Below, one piece after another: positions 22,737-33,413 of a stretch of 64,000 nucleotides of DNA. The first letter of the stretch is position 1. Each line of letters starts with the position of its first letter. Source of the stretch: Azolla caroliniana. Its lineage: Eukaryota > Polypodiophyta. Both the position numbers and the translations under genes were made by a program. The notes below the pieces were generated by a model. It had not been told where the DNA came from and did not search any database. It was given only the letters and a program-made list of their open reading frames with translations. The stretch covers positions 12,586,001 to 12,650,000 of the forward strand of contig JBHGNT010000007.1 of assembly GCA_043228905.1 (NCBI GenBank). The letters are read 5' to 3'.

Positions 22737-24130
22737 TTGCTAGTAACCTGTTTGTTGTTATCTGGTAACGCCGGCTTTGCCTACCTATCGGGTAATTTTT
22801 CCTTGCTTCCTACTATTGTATCTGCCTCTGTCTGTTCGAACGGGTTCTGTGGCATCAGTCAACAATACGGTTTGAGTCGACACCCATTGACTCATTTGCC
22901 CATTATCTCACCGGCGAGCGTTCCGAGCTGGTATGAACTGTTGAATTCTCGTGTTATCCAATACGGTCCGGTCCACCAGAACCGTGGCTTTCCCGGCATC
23001 TGACCCATTCAAGTCTAGAACACGAGTACCGGCTTGCCTATCCCGAACATCTTCTCATTTCCCTTCTGGTGCCGATCGACAAACGCCTTCCTTCGTCGCT
23101 GCTCCAGCTCCAACTGCATGAGACTTGCTATCCAATGCTCCTTGAGTTCGCATAATGCAGCTAACCGGATTTTTTCCGATTCCTTTTCACTTAGTTGTTC
23201 TCTAACCTAAATCCGCAAACTCGGAATCTGAAATTCGATTGACATTACTGCTTCAAGCCCAAATTCTAACTAGAATGGTGTTGACCGGATACTCATTTTG
23301 TATGCCGTCCGGTATGCCCATAATGCACTATGCAGCTTGGTGTCCCAATCGGTCCGGTTTTCATTGACGATCTTCCGTAGGATGTTTTGGAGCGCCTTGG
23401 CTTCTACCCACTTGGTGCAATAATCGGTAGCAACTATGACATATCTGTTGCCGGTTCGCATTGCCGGAGGTTTAAACGGCCCGACAAAATCCAACTCCCA
23501 TTTCTGAAATTGTTCTAAGGGTAGCACCGGCTGGTGAGGCATCCCTGCCTGTTCTGTTGCTTGGCCCATCCGTTGACATAAATCGCAAACCTTCGCGTAC
23601 CGAACTGAGTCCTTCAGTGTCGTTGGCCACCATAGCCCGTTGTGCCATATCTTCCTTGCCGTAGCGTCCCCGGCATAATGCCCTCCGGCCACGCCATAGT
23701 GCACTTCTCGTAATATCGTGTCCTTTTTGTCGCTTCGTACTGCTCGCCGCCATATGCCATCCGCGCCTTTGTGGTACAGAGTGTCCTGTAGTAGACAAAA
23801 ATGTCGGCTTTGCACTGCTAACCGCTTCTGCTCATCATGGTTCATCTCCTCCGGTGGAAGTCCCGTGCTTAGGAATTGATGCATGTTGGTTATCCACTTG
23901 TCTTCGTCGATTACCGTGCCATCAGCTGCCGTTTCGACTGTTACTTTAAACAACTCAACATCCGGAAACTCATTCGAGACTTCGTTGCCGGTCTCACCGG
24001 AGTCTAACCAGCTCAGATAATTGGCAACCGCATGCTGTATCCCCGGCCAGTGATACATTTCGAACTCGAACTCTTGTAGCAACAATGTCCATCGGGCTAG
24101 ATTGTCGGTGAGTGATGCCTTTGAGACCAA
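22737..24130 (-). pseudogene. Integrase of gypsy E with catalytic deletion
   Basis: The frame starts in the RNase H/linker ([14 protein letters not shown]), then gives the HHCC region ([17 protein letters not shown] and CDLCQRMGQ), [10 protein letters not shown] and [13 protein letters not shown], and jumps straight to [12 protein letters not shown]. Compared with D, about 75 residues carrying the second Asp and the Glu of the DDE triad are gone, so it is catalytically dead. The GPY/F module continues in decayed frames to about 22860. Confidence 0.88.
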
Positions 24131-24247
24131 ATATAACAGCGCTGAGTGATCAACGTGGAAAGAAAATTTCCTTCCTTATAAATAGTGCCTGAACATGGTA
24201 ACACTGTAAATCATCCCTAACGCTTCTCTTTCCGTTGTTGAATAATT

Positions 24248-25650
24248 CTATTCTTCCTGGGATAGCTTCAGGCTAGCATAATAGACCGGTTGGTACCATT
24301 TCGGTTCCGCCAGTTGCATTAGTGCGTTGCCAATTGCTATGTCGAACGCATCCACGAACACGTGTAATTCTTTTGACCAGTCCGGTGCTTGTGATAGTAG
24401 TACTTTCAGTGCCTGATAAGCCTCATCCTCTGTATTCGTCCATTGGAACGGTGTTCCGTGAACTGTGACATGCAATGGTGTGGCAAGATTGGCCAAATAC
24501 CGGAGCATCCGGCTATGCAACTGGATTTGCCCTAGAAACCAACTCAAGGCTTTGGCCGTCGATGGTGCCGGTGCTTCTAACATTGCTTTCACCTTATCGG
24601 GGTCTACTGCAATCCTGTCCTTGCTGACCAAATGGCCCAACAATGCACCGCTTGTTACTCCGAACACACATTTTGCTGGATTCAAGGTTAGCTGATAACA
24701 CATCTGCATTTCTCAAGACATAGCCAGAGGTGTTGGAGATGTTCTCCTTCGCAGCTATACACGATAGTGTCATCCAGGAAAACCTGCATGAAAGCCAGAA
24801 TGAACTCGCCAAATATTTCCATGATTATTTGTTGAAAGGTTGCCAGCGCGGTCTTGAGCCCGAACATCATTACCACTGCGACAAAGACTCCCCATTCAGT
24901 GACGAATGCTATCTTGTCTTGGTCGTCGGGGTGCATCCTTATTTGATTGTAGCCGCTGAAACTGTCTAGGAAGCTATACGCTTCATGACTGGCTACCACG
25001 TCCAGCACTCCATCCATAAATGGCAATGGAAAGGCATCGTTCACTGTCGTCGCATTGAGTTTCCGGTAATCAACGCACACCTGGATTTTCCCGTTCTTTT
25101 TTGGCACGACGACTATGGGACCTAACCATGTAGCTTTCTTCACTGGTTGGATAAAACCGACCCGTAACAACTTGTCAATTTCCTCTTTGACCTTTGCCGC
25201 ATAGTTAGGGTTCATTCGATAACGTCGTTGGGCTACCGGTTTGGCATCCTTACTGAGGTGTATTTGGTGTTGGTACAACTGGGGATCCAGTCCCCACATG
25301 TCTTCATAGGACAGGGCGAATACGTCTCGGAATTCCTTTAATAAAGTGATCATCATTGTCCTGTTGTCCGGTGACATTTCCTTAGCAATATGAATTGGTC
25401 TGGCGTCGTCCCCAGTCCCTAAGTTCACTTCATCTAACTGGGATGCTTTCACGTGTTGGGATACCGCCATCTCCCTTTCCAGAGCTTCCTGTGCTTGCCG
25501 TAATTCTCTGATAGCCTCCTGATCCGGTTCCTCGATGGTGTCGTCCGATTGCATTCTATATGGTGACACTGCTTCCGCCACATTGATTTTGAATAGAGGT
25601 ACAATTTTTGGGTCAACCTCTTCGTCCGCAAGCCCCTCGAGCATGTTCAC
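24248..25650 (-). pseudogene. RT-RNase H of gypsy E
   Basis: Two frames: 25650-24688 and 24709-24248. The leader contains EFRDVFALSYEDMWGLDP and RRYRMNPNYAAKVKEEIDKLL. RT has VVVPKKNGKIQVCVDYRKLN, FSGYNQIRMHPDDQ, FGLKTALATFQ and the catalytic VFLDDTIVY. The second frame has LNPAKCVFGVTSGALLGH, FLGQIQLHSRMLRYLA and the RNase H start HVFVDAFDIAIGNALMQ. A frameshift lies near 24700, and stops near 24180-24250 break RNase H. Confidence 0.9.
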
Positions 25651-26880
25651 ACCTTCCGCATATAGCGGCGTCAGCTCCTTGCTGGTACTGGCTTGAGGCT
25701 GGGTAGGTACCCTTATTTTTGTCTTCCCTCGTTAATTTTTCCGCCAATTTTGTTTGATATGCGCCATTTTTAGCCATGGGCAGCCCAATAACAGCGGGTA
25801 AGCCCTTTGCGCATTGAGCTGAAGAACCACTGCCGAAATGCGAAATGTGTGACCTCCGATAGTTACATCTAGATCCCGTATCAAACCAATAGGTCTTACC
25901 GAACTTGTATCCGCCATCCGGAGCCAAAACGGGCAAGGCTCCCATTCCTAGATTCCCAGGGTATTACAAGTCCGTAGACTAATCACGTTCACGCCTGATC
26001 CTCCATCCACAATCGTCCCTAGTAATTTGCGTCCTTTGACGATGGCGGTGATTGCCGTACTGTTCGTGTTTACCACTGTTGGCCCTTCTTCCGGATTTGA
26101 GAAGAACGCAGGAGCCGGCACCGGAATTGATGTAATCATTCCTGATGTCAGCCCTTCCGTAAACCGGGGCACTAGCTGTAATAACTGTCCTAATGGCAGC
26201 GTAATCTGACATTCTTGTAACGCTTGCCATGTTGGGTTTTCCGGCTGAATTGTGTCGGTGGCCCCTTCCGGTTTCTCCTTTTGTTGTTCAAGCTCCGCCA
26301 TATTTTGCCCATTCGCCTTCTTCACCCACTCGGTGGCTTGCTTTTGGATTGCCTCCTGTGTTTCCCACTCCGTTGTTTTTCCTTTTGCCCTGGTGGTGAG
26401 TTGTTGTATGTCGGCAACTTCTGCTACCACCATATTTATGGTTGGTCTTTTCTCGTAGCTTTTAACTAGGCATTGATTGCTATAATTTCCTTCTTGCTGG
26501 CAATAGTAGCAGTACGCTTTCCGGGTGTTGCTGGATTCGGCGTTCGCTCCAGTTCCCGGTTGAGCTCCTATTGGTGGTCGGTTAGGTGCTTGGTCCGATT
26601 GGGTACTCGGCGTGCCCTTGTCTGGCTGCCACTGCGGTCCTCCTTCCTAGCATTCCAATTTTTGTTGAAGCGTTTTTTGTTCCGGTAACCCTGTCGGGGC
26701 CGGTTTTCATAGTTGCCTTGATCCTCCCTCCGCTGGTTGTAACCGGGGGAGTGATCCCGGTTGTATTGCTCATAGTAATCACCGTTGTAATCCCGGTAGC
26801 TAACTTGCCGGTCTCAGTCGTGAGCGTCCTTTTTGTCACTGTTCCGATATCTTGTGCCGGCCGGTAATGCTCGTCTCGCC
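25651..26880 (-). pseudogene. Gag end and protease of gypsy E
   Basis: The protease carries IVDGGSGVNVISLRTCNTLGI and, in the next frame, FRISAVVLQLNAQRAYPLLLGCPWL, the flap and end of the enzyme that D has lost. Upstream is KGKTTEWETQEAIQKQATEWVKKANG. The second knuckle reads CYYCQQEGNYSNQC, with the zinc-binding His replaced by Asn. The spacer RPAQD region reaches 26880, where A's LTR interrupts it. Confidence 0.82.
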
Positions 26881-27299
26881 TGTTATTCTCTGACCGGACA
26901 AGGCCTAACACAAGGTGTCACGGAGACACTTCACCAAAGGGTGATTACGGTATAGGATTAAGATTCAACGATTACACCGACTTACGTAGGTTACACAATT
27001 AGAATGCTTTGGTTAATTACACGCGTAAGATATAACAGTAATTACGGAACGGAAATCAACACAGAAGTATAAACACCATATGCTCTATTAATTATCCGCT
27101 CCGATTACAATGGGGTCCGGGCCTTTAAATAGGTTTCCGGCCCGTAGTACAAAACGGTGCATATCGCACCTATTCGGGATCCGCCCGGATCTGGAACGGC
27201 ATACCGTTTCCAGTCCGTCCGTCCATACTATGCTTAATTACAACCATTCTTAATTAATTCCTTCACTCCGTATTTTGGACTCCTTGCCGGCCGGTAACA
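26881..27299 (-). repeat. 3' LTR of gypsy A
   Basis: 419 bp, TGTTATTC to GGCCGGTAACA. Preceded by TCGCC (26876-26880). It shares the LTR core with 14090 and has a CTTTAAATAGG box near 27122. Confidence 0.9.
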
Positions 27300-27351
27300 C
27301 ATGGCACGCCCGTGGGACAGTACCTTGTACGTCGAACCCTTCTCGGCCCCT

Positions 27352-29962
27352 TCATTGTTCACCCAAATTGTCCAAAATACTTTGTTCCAGAATTTCCACT
27401 TGTTCTTCCTGTTGTGGTTGTTGCGGCTGTGCTTGCTGCTGCTGCTGTGGTTGCGGTTGGGCCTGAGGCTGTTCCGGCTGCTCTATAGGCGACTGCTCCG
27501 TTTGTTTCTCTGACTCCGGCTGCTCCGTTTGACTGCTTCCAGTCCGGTCTCCTTCCAGTAACGGTTCCTCATCACTGAGGTTGACCGTAACCGGTTCTCG
27601 TTCTTTCTCTTCCCGGATCCGGGACCTCTCGTAGCTTTCAAACTGGATCTGCGCCTCCAGCCTGTCGTCGTCCAGCTGAGCTACAAGTTGCCGGACTTGC
27701 CCTAGTTGGTCATCTGCCAAGGCTTGAAAGTCTTCGGCCAGCTCATCTCTTATGCCGGTGAAGTCTTCGGAAGTTAGCATATAGCAATCATCTCCCTCCT
27801 TCCGCCGGTTCTCAACGTCGGCCCGGAGCAATTGGAGTTCCGCCGCGTTCGTGGCCCACTTGGTCCACCATTTGACGGAACCGTTGTCAATCAAGCTCTT
27901 GGTCTGGTTCAACCAGGCCCGCATGATATCCTGGATGCGACTTGCTCCCATTTGCGCTCTGCTTTCCACCACTTGTCGCTCCTCCTTCAACTGCTTGATG
28001 AGATTAGCCGTATCCTCCGCCTGCTCTCTGTAGCGCGTCAACTGCCCTTGATATGTTGTCTGCAGCCTCTGCAGTACCTCCGCCGCTCTTTCTTTTTCCG
28101 CCTGCTGTTGCCTGAGGAGCTCTGTCCGAACCTTCTCCGCCTCTTCCAACCGTCTCCTGGTTTCCGCTTGTTCCTTAGCGTATGCCGTTGCGGTCCGATC
28201 AACTGCTTGCGGGAGCTCATCTGTCCGTTCCTTGTGCTCCGTTTGCAACCGTTTATACTCCCGGTGCAAGTGTTCAAATTCCTCCGTTTTTTGTTTGAGC
28301 TTGCCGTTGATCTGGCGCTGGTTCCGGTCCTCCCGGTCCTTTACCTGCCGGAGTTCCTCTTTCAGGCGCTCTACTTCTGTTTCGGCGTTCCTCCGGAGCC
28401 TGTCCTTCTCTTGCAGCATTTTCTCCTTCTCCTCCTTGAGCCGGTCGTACGCTTGGTGGCCTTTCCGTAAGCTCTCCTCGGCCCGGCGTAGATTCTCAGC
28501 AGTCTTTTTGAGTTCTGCCTCCGCTGCCGTCTTCAACTCTCTTTCGCGGCTCCTCAGCGCTTCTTGGGCAGCTAGCTCATCCTTTAAGTCCGCAAGCTCT
28601 TGGGCTTGTGCCGCATTTCTCTCCGGAACGGTTTCCGTTGCCGGGGTCTGATTGCTATGTACAGGTTGATCTGACGCTTTATTCTGTACATTGCCCGGAG
28701 TCACCGGTGCTTGGACTTGTGTTGTCAAAGCCAATTGAGCCATTTCCCTTGTGACCCTGTCCAAGTCTTGTTCAAGGCTCCGGATTCTGGACCGGGCCGT
28801 CTCTAGATCTACGGTTGTGACGAGCAACCGTTCGTTGTGCGCTCTCTCCTCCGCCTCTATGTACTCGACCGCTCCGGCGATCTGCTTGCCTACCCACCGT
28901 AGCCACATGCTACTGGTGCCTTGCTGCTGTACTGGTCCTACTCCTTGGCCGCCGTGTGTGCTGGCTGGGCTCGCCGGCTGTTGAGTTCCGGCTCTCGCCG
29001 TCTCCGGAGCCGTTGGAATGACTTCTTCTATAGAAGCCGACAAGGCCGGTTCCATACGCACCGGTTCCGGTTCCTCCCTTGTGGTTTGCTCAGGTTGAGT
29101 TGGGGGCGTTTCTTCCTCTTGCGGGTACAAACGCTCCCCCGCTGTCCCGGCGGTCCTACTTCTTGACCGTCGTTGGAGGTGCTCTTCTGCCTCCTCCGTT
29201 TCCTCTTCCTGGGTAACGGCATGTTTCTGTGCCGTCAAGGGTTCCGGTTCCTTCTGTCCCAGTCGCCGTATGGTTATCTTAACGGGTCGGACCGGTGACA
29301 CCTCCTCCGGTTCTGGGACCCGTTTCTTCCCTTTCGTCGCCTTCGATGCCAGCAACTGCTGTCGTTTAGACGGGGGTTTTGAGGTGCTTCCTTCCGATAA
29401 TCTTGGCCGCTTCTTTGGCTGGACGGTCTCGACCGGCGGCACTAGCAATGTTATCCACTGAGCTACGGCATGCCACAGCTTCCGACCCTCCTTGCCGTCC
29501 TTTCCTCGTACCATGTCGATTGCCGCGCACAAACCGTCTGCAATCAACACCGGCCAATCCACCTTGGTCCCTTCATAGGTGGCTATGATCATCCCTGCCC
29601 GATTTTTTTGGCATGACAGGGGGTCGGGGGTACACGTGGCCGTACTCATGGAGCACTCGAGCTATCTCCCTGAATAGCGGATCTTCGCAGCCCTGCGTTC
29701 GATAGCCTTTGCCGGCAACAGAGTACTCACCGAAATATCGGATGAGTTGCTCCGAGGTTGGGTTATCGATCTGAAAGATACCTCCCTCTGGAAGGCCTGT
29801 TAGCGCACGGGTCGCTTCCTCGGTGATGACCTCTGTGGCGAGCTCCTTGATGACCCGGTCGGCTTCTCTGTGCGGTGGTGCCTCCATGATGGTCAAGAAC
29901 CCATCCAGTCCGTGTTGCCTGAACCATTTCCTGGCCGCTTCCGACAGCGTTTGTGGTTCCAT
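27352..29962 (-). CDS. Extra 3' ORF of the gypsy family: conserved domain plus long coiled coil, one frameshift
   Basis: This is the best-preserved copy, about 870 codons. The N-terminal domain (residues 1 to about 175) has SEAARKWFRQHGLDGFL, EVITEEATRALTGLPEGG, YFGEYSVAGKGYRTQG, EDPLFREIARVLHEYGHVYPRPP, ATYEGTKVDWPVLIADGL and WITLLVPPV. A basic linker (KKRPRLSEG, PPSKRQQLL) may be nuclear-targeting; that is inference. An acidic linker and several hundred residues of E/K/R/Q heptad-rich coiled coil follow, then QVRQLVAQLDDD and a Q/P/E-rich tail. One frameshift falls at a seven-base T run (29605-29611); otherwise it is open. It lies in sense after integrase, directly before the LTR. It resembles neither Gag nor Env, and I do not recognise the family. 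The frame is also open upstream to 30133, so the start is uncertain. Confidence 0.75.
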
Positions 29963-30195
29963 GTCTGCTTCGAGGTCGAGGAAAGATGGCGAGGTAGAGT
30001 GGTGAAGAGAGTGAGAGTGAGAGAGAGAGCGTTCTGAACGCGGGGGTTCTCTGAGTGCAGGTTCGCGTTTGCTAAGCTTCCACTGCCTTGGTGCTTCTGT
30101 GCTTCTTGGCTCGCGAAAAAAGAAGGTCTCCATGCGCTCTTCTTTTTCTCTGTGCGTCTTGGCGCCTTTTTTCGAGCATGCGCACGTCGTGTACC

Positions 30196-30222
30196 GATTT
30201 AGTATTAAGTAACGTGGCGGCT
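30196..30222 (-). promoter_or_regulatory. Possible internal promoter before the extra ORF (A)
   Basis: On the minus strand CCACGTTA is followed by TTAATACTAAAT, in the same relative place as the G-box and TATA-like pair of element E, about 240 bp before the conserved Met-Glu start. Both follow an A-rich tract (here 30286-30330). Conservation of position is seen; promoter function is inferred. Confidence 0.28.
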
Positions 30223-30344
30223 CTTAAATGCCCACTACGTACCTTTTCGCTCCTTGCTTTCACGCCCGTTCATACCTCGATTTTTAATGATTTTTTTATT
30301 TTTTTTTATTTTTATTTATTTATTTTTAATGACGGTATGTGATC

Positions 30345-30892
30345 TTACACATCCGTAGGTCCCTTCGGACCCTTACCGTTTTCCTTACGGGTTGCCGTGT
30401 CTTCCTTCGCCTCTGCTACGGGTTCCCCGTCGTCTTTTTCTTCCATCCGTACCGTTCCCGGTATAGTGCCGGTGGTCTGCATAAACGGGTTCTTTGGCAT
30501 CGGTCCTTTATAGGGCTTTAATCTAAATCCGTTGACCCACTTGCCTAGTACTTCACCGGCCAGTGTCCCTAACTGATAGGACCCGTTGTATTCCCGTGTC
30601 AGCCAATACGGGCCTGTCCATCTGAACCGGAGTTTACCCGGCATCTTGCCCATCCTTGTTTGGAATACTAGCACCGGCTTTCCGATTTCGAACATCTTTT
30701 CATTACCTTTCCGGTGACGGTCAACGAACGCTTTCCGTCGTCGTTGCTCCAGTTCCATGTGTAGGATGCTAGCCAGCCGTTGCTCCTCCAGTTCACATAG
30801 TGCTGCTAGCCGCCTTTCCTCCGACTCCTTTTCATTCAGCCGTTCCCGTAGTTGGATCCGTAAGCTTGATACCTGAAACTCCAAGCTTATCC
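30345..30892 (-). pseudogene. Integrase C-terminus of gypsy A
   Basis: LEFQVSSLRIQLRERLNEKE, a KAFVDRHRKGNEKMF segment, TGPYWLTREYNGSYQLGTLA and KWVNGFRLKPYKGPMPKNP match D, and the frame stops at 30345 with a G/K-rich tail. The N-terminal side ends at the junction with X. Residues upstream of about 30890 in this frame come from X and are not integrase. Confidence 0.88.
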
Positions 30893-31042
30893 TTACCCCG
30901 CAATGCTTCTCAATGATTCTCAATATCTTCATCTCAATCTCTCTCACCATCATTCTCTCCACCATCTTCACTATTCCACCATTTCTATCTTCGTCATCGA
31001 TGATCATCATTACCATTAACCCTAACCCTAAAACATATAACA
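30893..31042 (+). repeat. 5' LTR remnant of element X
   Basis: The last 150 bp of an LTR, matching 37245-37377 at roughly three-quarters identity: an ACCCCGCAATGCTTCTCAAT start, then CCATC/TCATC-rich sequence, two plant telomere-like CCCTAA units (31017-31032) and an ATAACA end. The front of this LTR is missing at the junction with A. Confidence 0.78.
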
Positions 31043-31044
31043 CC

Positions 31045-31064
31045 ATTTGGCGACCACGATGGGA
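31045..31064 (+). other. Primer-binding-like site of X
   Basis: ATTTGGCGACCACGATGGGA lies 2 bp after the LTR end. The same TTTGGCGACCACGAT core follows the 5' LTR of E on the minus strand (38731-38747). It is not the initiator-Met type used by the copia elements. Confidence 0.6.
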
Positions 31065-32803
31065 TCCCCCTTTGGAGATGGAGTCAAAGATGATACGCGG
31101 ATGTGCAAGCCATAGCGACTAAGTGCAGGAAATGGTGAAACGCGAAAATGACGGTGAATATGTTGGAGGAAATCTATGGAGGAATGCGAGAATGGCAACA
31201 ACATATGTGCAAATTTGCAGTTAGGAATGTGTGTGTGCAAGAAAGCATGGTGCGAGAGAACACCAGAAAGACGGAGACAAGTAACTAGAAAGACGGTCAG
31301 ACGGACAATGGAGCAAGAACCGACACAAAAACTCCGGTTAGAAGGGAGCCGGTGCTAGCACTATCGGAAAGAGATGCTCACCAGGAGACTGCGGAGGAAG
31401 ACGCAGTGTGTGGAGCGGAGGCCGGCAGGATGTGCTGAGAATGCACGAGACCGGAATCGGAAGTGTTCATAGTGTCCAAAAGAAGCATCGCAGAGAGAGA
31501 CGGAACTAGAACCAGAGTTGGTTAGCACCGAAGCGGCCATAATGGCCGGACGGCAGTGACAGTGACGCTGAAAAGTGATGGACGGAGAGACAACCGTCAA
31601 ACATTAACGATAGAACGACAACCGGATGATGACTGAACAAAGCGGCCAAGCGACGAACCTCGGCCAAAACAGACGGCCAACTGCAGACTGGTCGAATAAG
31701 GCTGACAAAGCCGACGACAACGACAAATGGAGACGATGATGACCGGACAAGGCCAGATAGACAGAGACGCCGGACAATGACGACAACCGACAACAACGGC
31801 GGGGCCGGACAGACACACACAGCAACGGACAAAGCGATAGAGATGGAGACGGGAATGGAGATGGACGGAAACCAATAGAGACAACAACGGAGTCGGCGAC
31901 ACAAAATGACCGGACAGAGACAGAGAAGAACGGGCAGAGACAACTGGAGATGGAGATGGAGTCGGCAGACAGGGCCGGACAAATACGGAACGACAGCCAA
32001 ACATCGGCCGAAGAGTGGAAGGAACGACTGGAATGTTCGGAAACCGGCCGGAATAGCTGGACAATGGATGGAGCAGTCGGTGCGACCGAGGGCAAGACAA
32101 GGCCGGAGAAACAAACAGACAGTCGGGACGACGAACCAAACACACGGTCGGAAGATGATGACGACGACCGGACACCGACTGAGATAGAGGAGAGGCCGGA
32201 GAGCGACCTAAGAGCGGTCGTAGTGGCCGAACGACGCTGAAACGGAAGAGGCCGGTCCGGACGCCGCCAGACAACGACGAAGACAGCGGGACGATGGCCG
32301 GAAAGAGACGAAGAGCGACGGAGACTACGGCCGAAATGCACAGCCCGGGCAACGACAACGGCCAGACGATGGGACATCGACACCTAAAAGCGACAAAGAC
32401 GATGACAACGACGGACATCAGGTCGACGGGTGCAGGAAGAAACGACACGAAATGACATAGAAGAAGGAACTAAAACACACAGAGAAGAAAGTGCAGAGTA
32501 TAGAAGACAAGGAACAGACCAGAAAATGGAAAGAAACGAGAAATGCAGAAAAAGACAAATTCTAGAAAGGAACGGAAGAAGAACTACAGAAGAAAACAAG
32601 AAGAACCAAATGAGGAAGAAGAGGAAAAGAATGTCAGAAGAAGGAGAAGAAGCAGAGTTTAACACCAAGAAGATGGAAGAAGGAAGCACGCAAGAGAAGA
32701 ATACTAGAGAACACAAAGAAAGAGACGTTGAAGAAGAAGAAATCAAGAAGAAGAAGAAGGAAGGAATCGGAGAAGACAGTTAGACAGACAGATAGAAAGG
32801 AGG
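31065..32803. other. X internal region, GA/CG-rich, no credible gene
   Basis: Long open frames exist on both strands, for example 32448-31597 minus (283 codons) and 32430-32783 plus. They are low-complexity products of a purine-skewed CGGACA/GACGAC/GAAGAA-rich sequence: Ser/Val/Arg/Leu runs on one strand and Glu/Lys/Arg on the other. No domain motif is present and overlapping frames are equally open. Confidence 0.65.
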
Positions 32804-33403
32804 TGTTAGGAATCAACCACACGATTAACCTTCTTCCCTCGGCCACAACCAAGTAAGCGCGAATCGATGCAGCAGAAAATAGGAACCACAAAGAGAAACA
32901 AAACGCGAACACACAGGGATTAACGTGGAAAACCCTAGACGGGAAAAACCACGGGAGTACAAGACTCCAAACCAACACTATACAGAGAAGTATACAATGG
33001 CGAGCTGCAAGGCGACGACCTTGAGCTCGCTGTCCTCGCCACAGGCGGCGGAAATACACAGAGGCGTCGACCTCTTCCTCTCTCACTCTCTATCCCTCTC
33101 TCTCTCTCACGGCTGCTCTCTCTTCACACCTCTAGAGTGGAAAAACAGAAAAATGATAAGCAACAACAAAACTGTTTGCCCTAAGTCATATTTATACACA
33201 TATGACTTTCGGGCTATTTACAAATATAGCCTCAAGGGCCCTTGGCAAACATATTCACAAATATGTCCCCGCATCCGGATCCGTATCCGGGTACTCTTCA
33301 TCCGGCTTCACACCGGGTATTCTTCATCATCCGGTTCCGGGCTTGCCGTCATTCATCTCCGGACATCCGACCATCCCATCCGAAAGGGACCGTAAACCCA
33401 ACA
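32804..33403 (-). repeat. 3' LTR of the deleted copia
   Basis: TGTT to AACA, 600 bp. One A/G difference from 35678-36277 was seen (near 32853). TATA-like TATAAATATGACT on the minus strand lies near 33185-33197. Confidence 0.96.
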
Positions 33404-33413
33404 AACTCCCCCT

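Larger units (their letters stand above)
26881..30892 (-). mobile_element. Ty3/gypsy element A, 3' end only
   Basis: On the minus strand it holds the integrase C-terminus (30890-30345), an A-rich tract, an almost intact extra ORF (29962-27352) and the 3' LTR (27299-26881). The left end borders the TCGCC duplication in E gag. At about 30892 it is joined to the LTR remnant of X. Gag, protease, RT and the 5' LTR are absent. Confidence 0.85.

Noticed and set aside
27832-28470. Plus-strand frames of 139-212 codons opposite the A coiled-coil ORF
   Set aside because: Antisense shadow of a Glu/Lys/Arg-rich coding region, which tends to give Leu/Ser/Phe-rich open frames; no conserved counterpart opposite C or E was recognised.
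31017-31034. Interstitial telomere or chromosome end
   Set aside because: Only two CCCTAA units, placed at the same spot in both X LTRs, so they are part of the LTR and not a telomeric array.
31506-32448. Overlapping minus-strand open frames of 202-283 codons
   Set aside because: Three frames are open at once and encode Ser/Arg/Val/Leu-rich low-complexity text from a purine-skewed non-coding region of X. No motif is present and there is no independent support.
32430-32783. Lys/Glu-rich frame of 117 codons and its antisense partners
   Set aside because: A product of a GAA/AGA-rich tract; compositional only.
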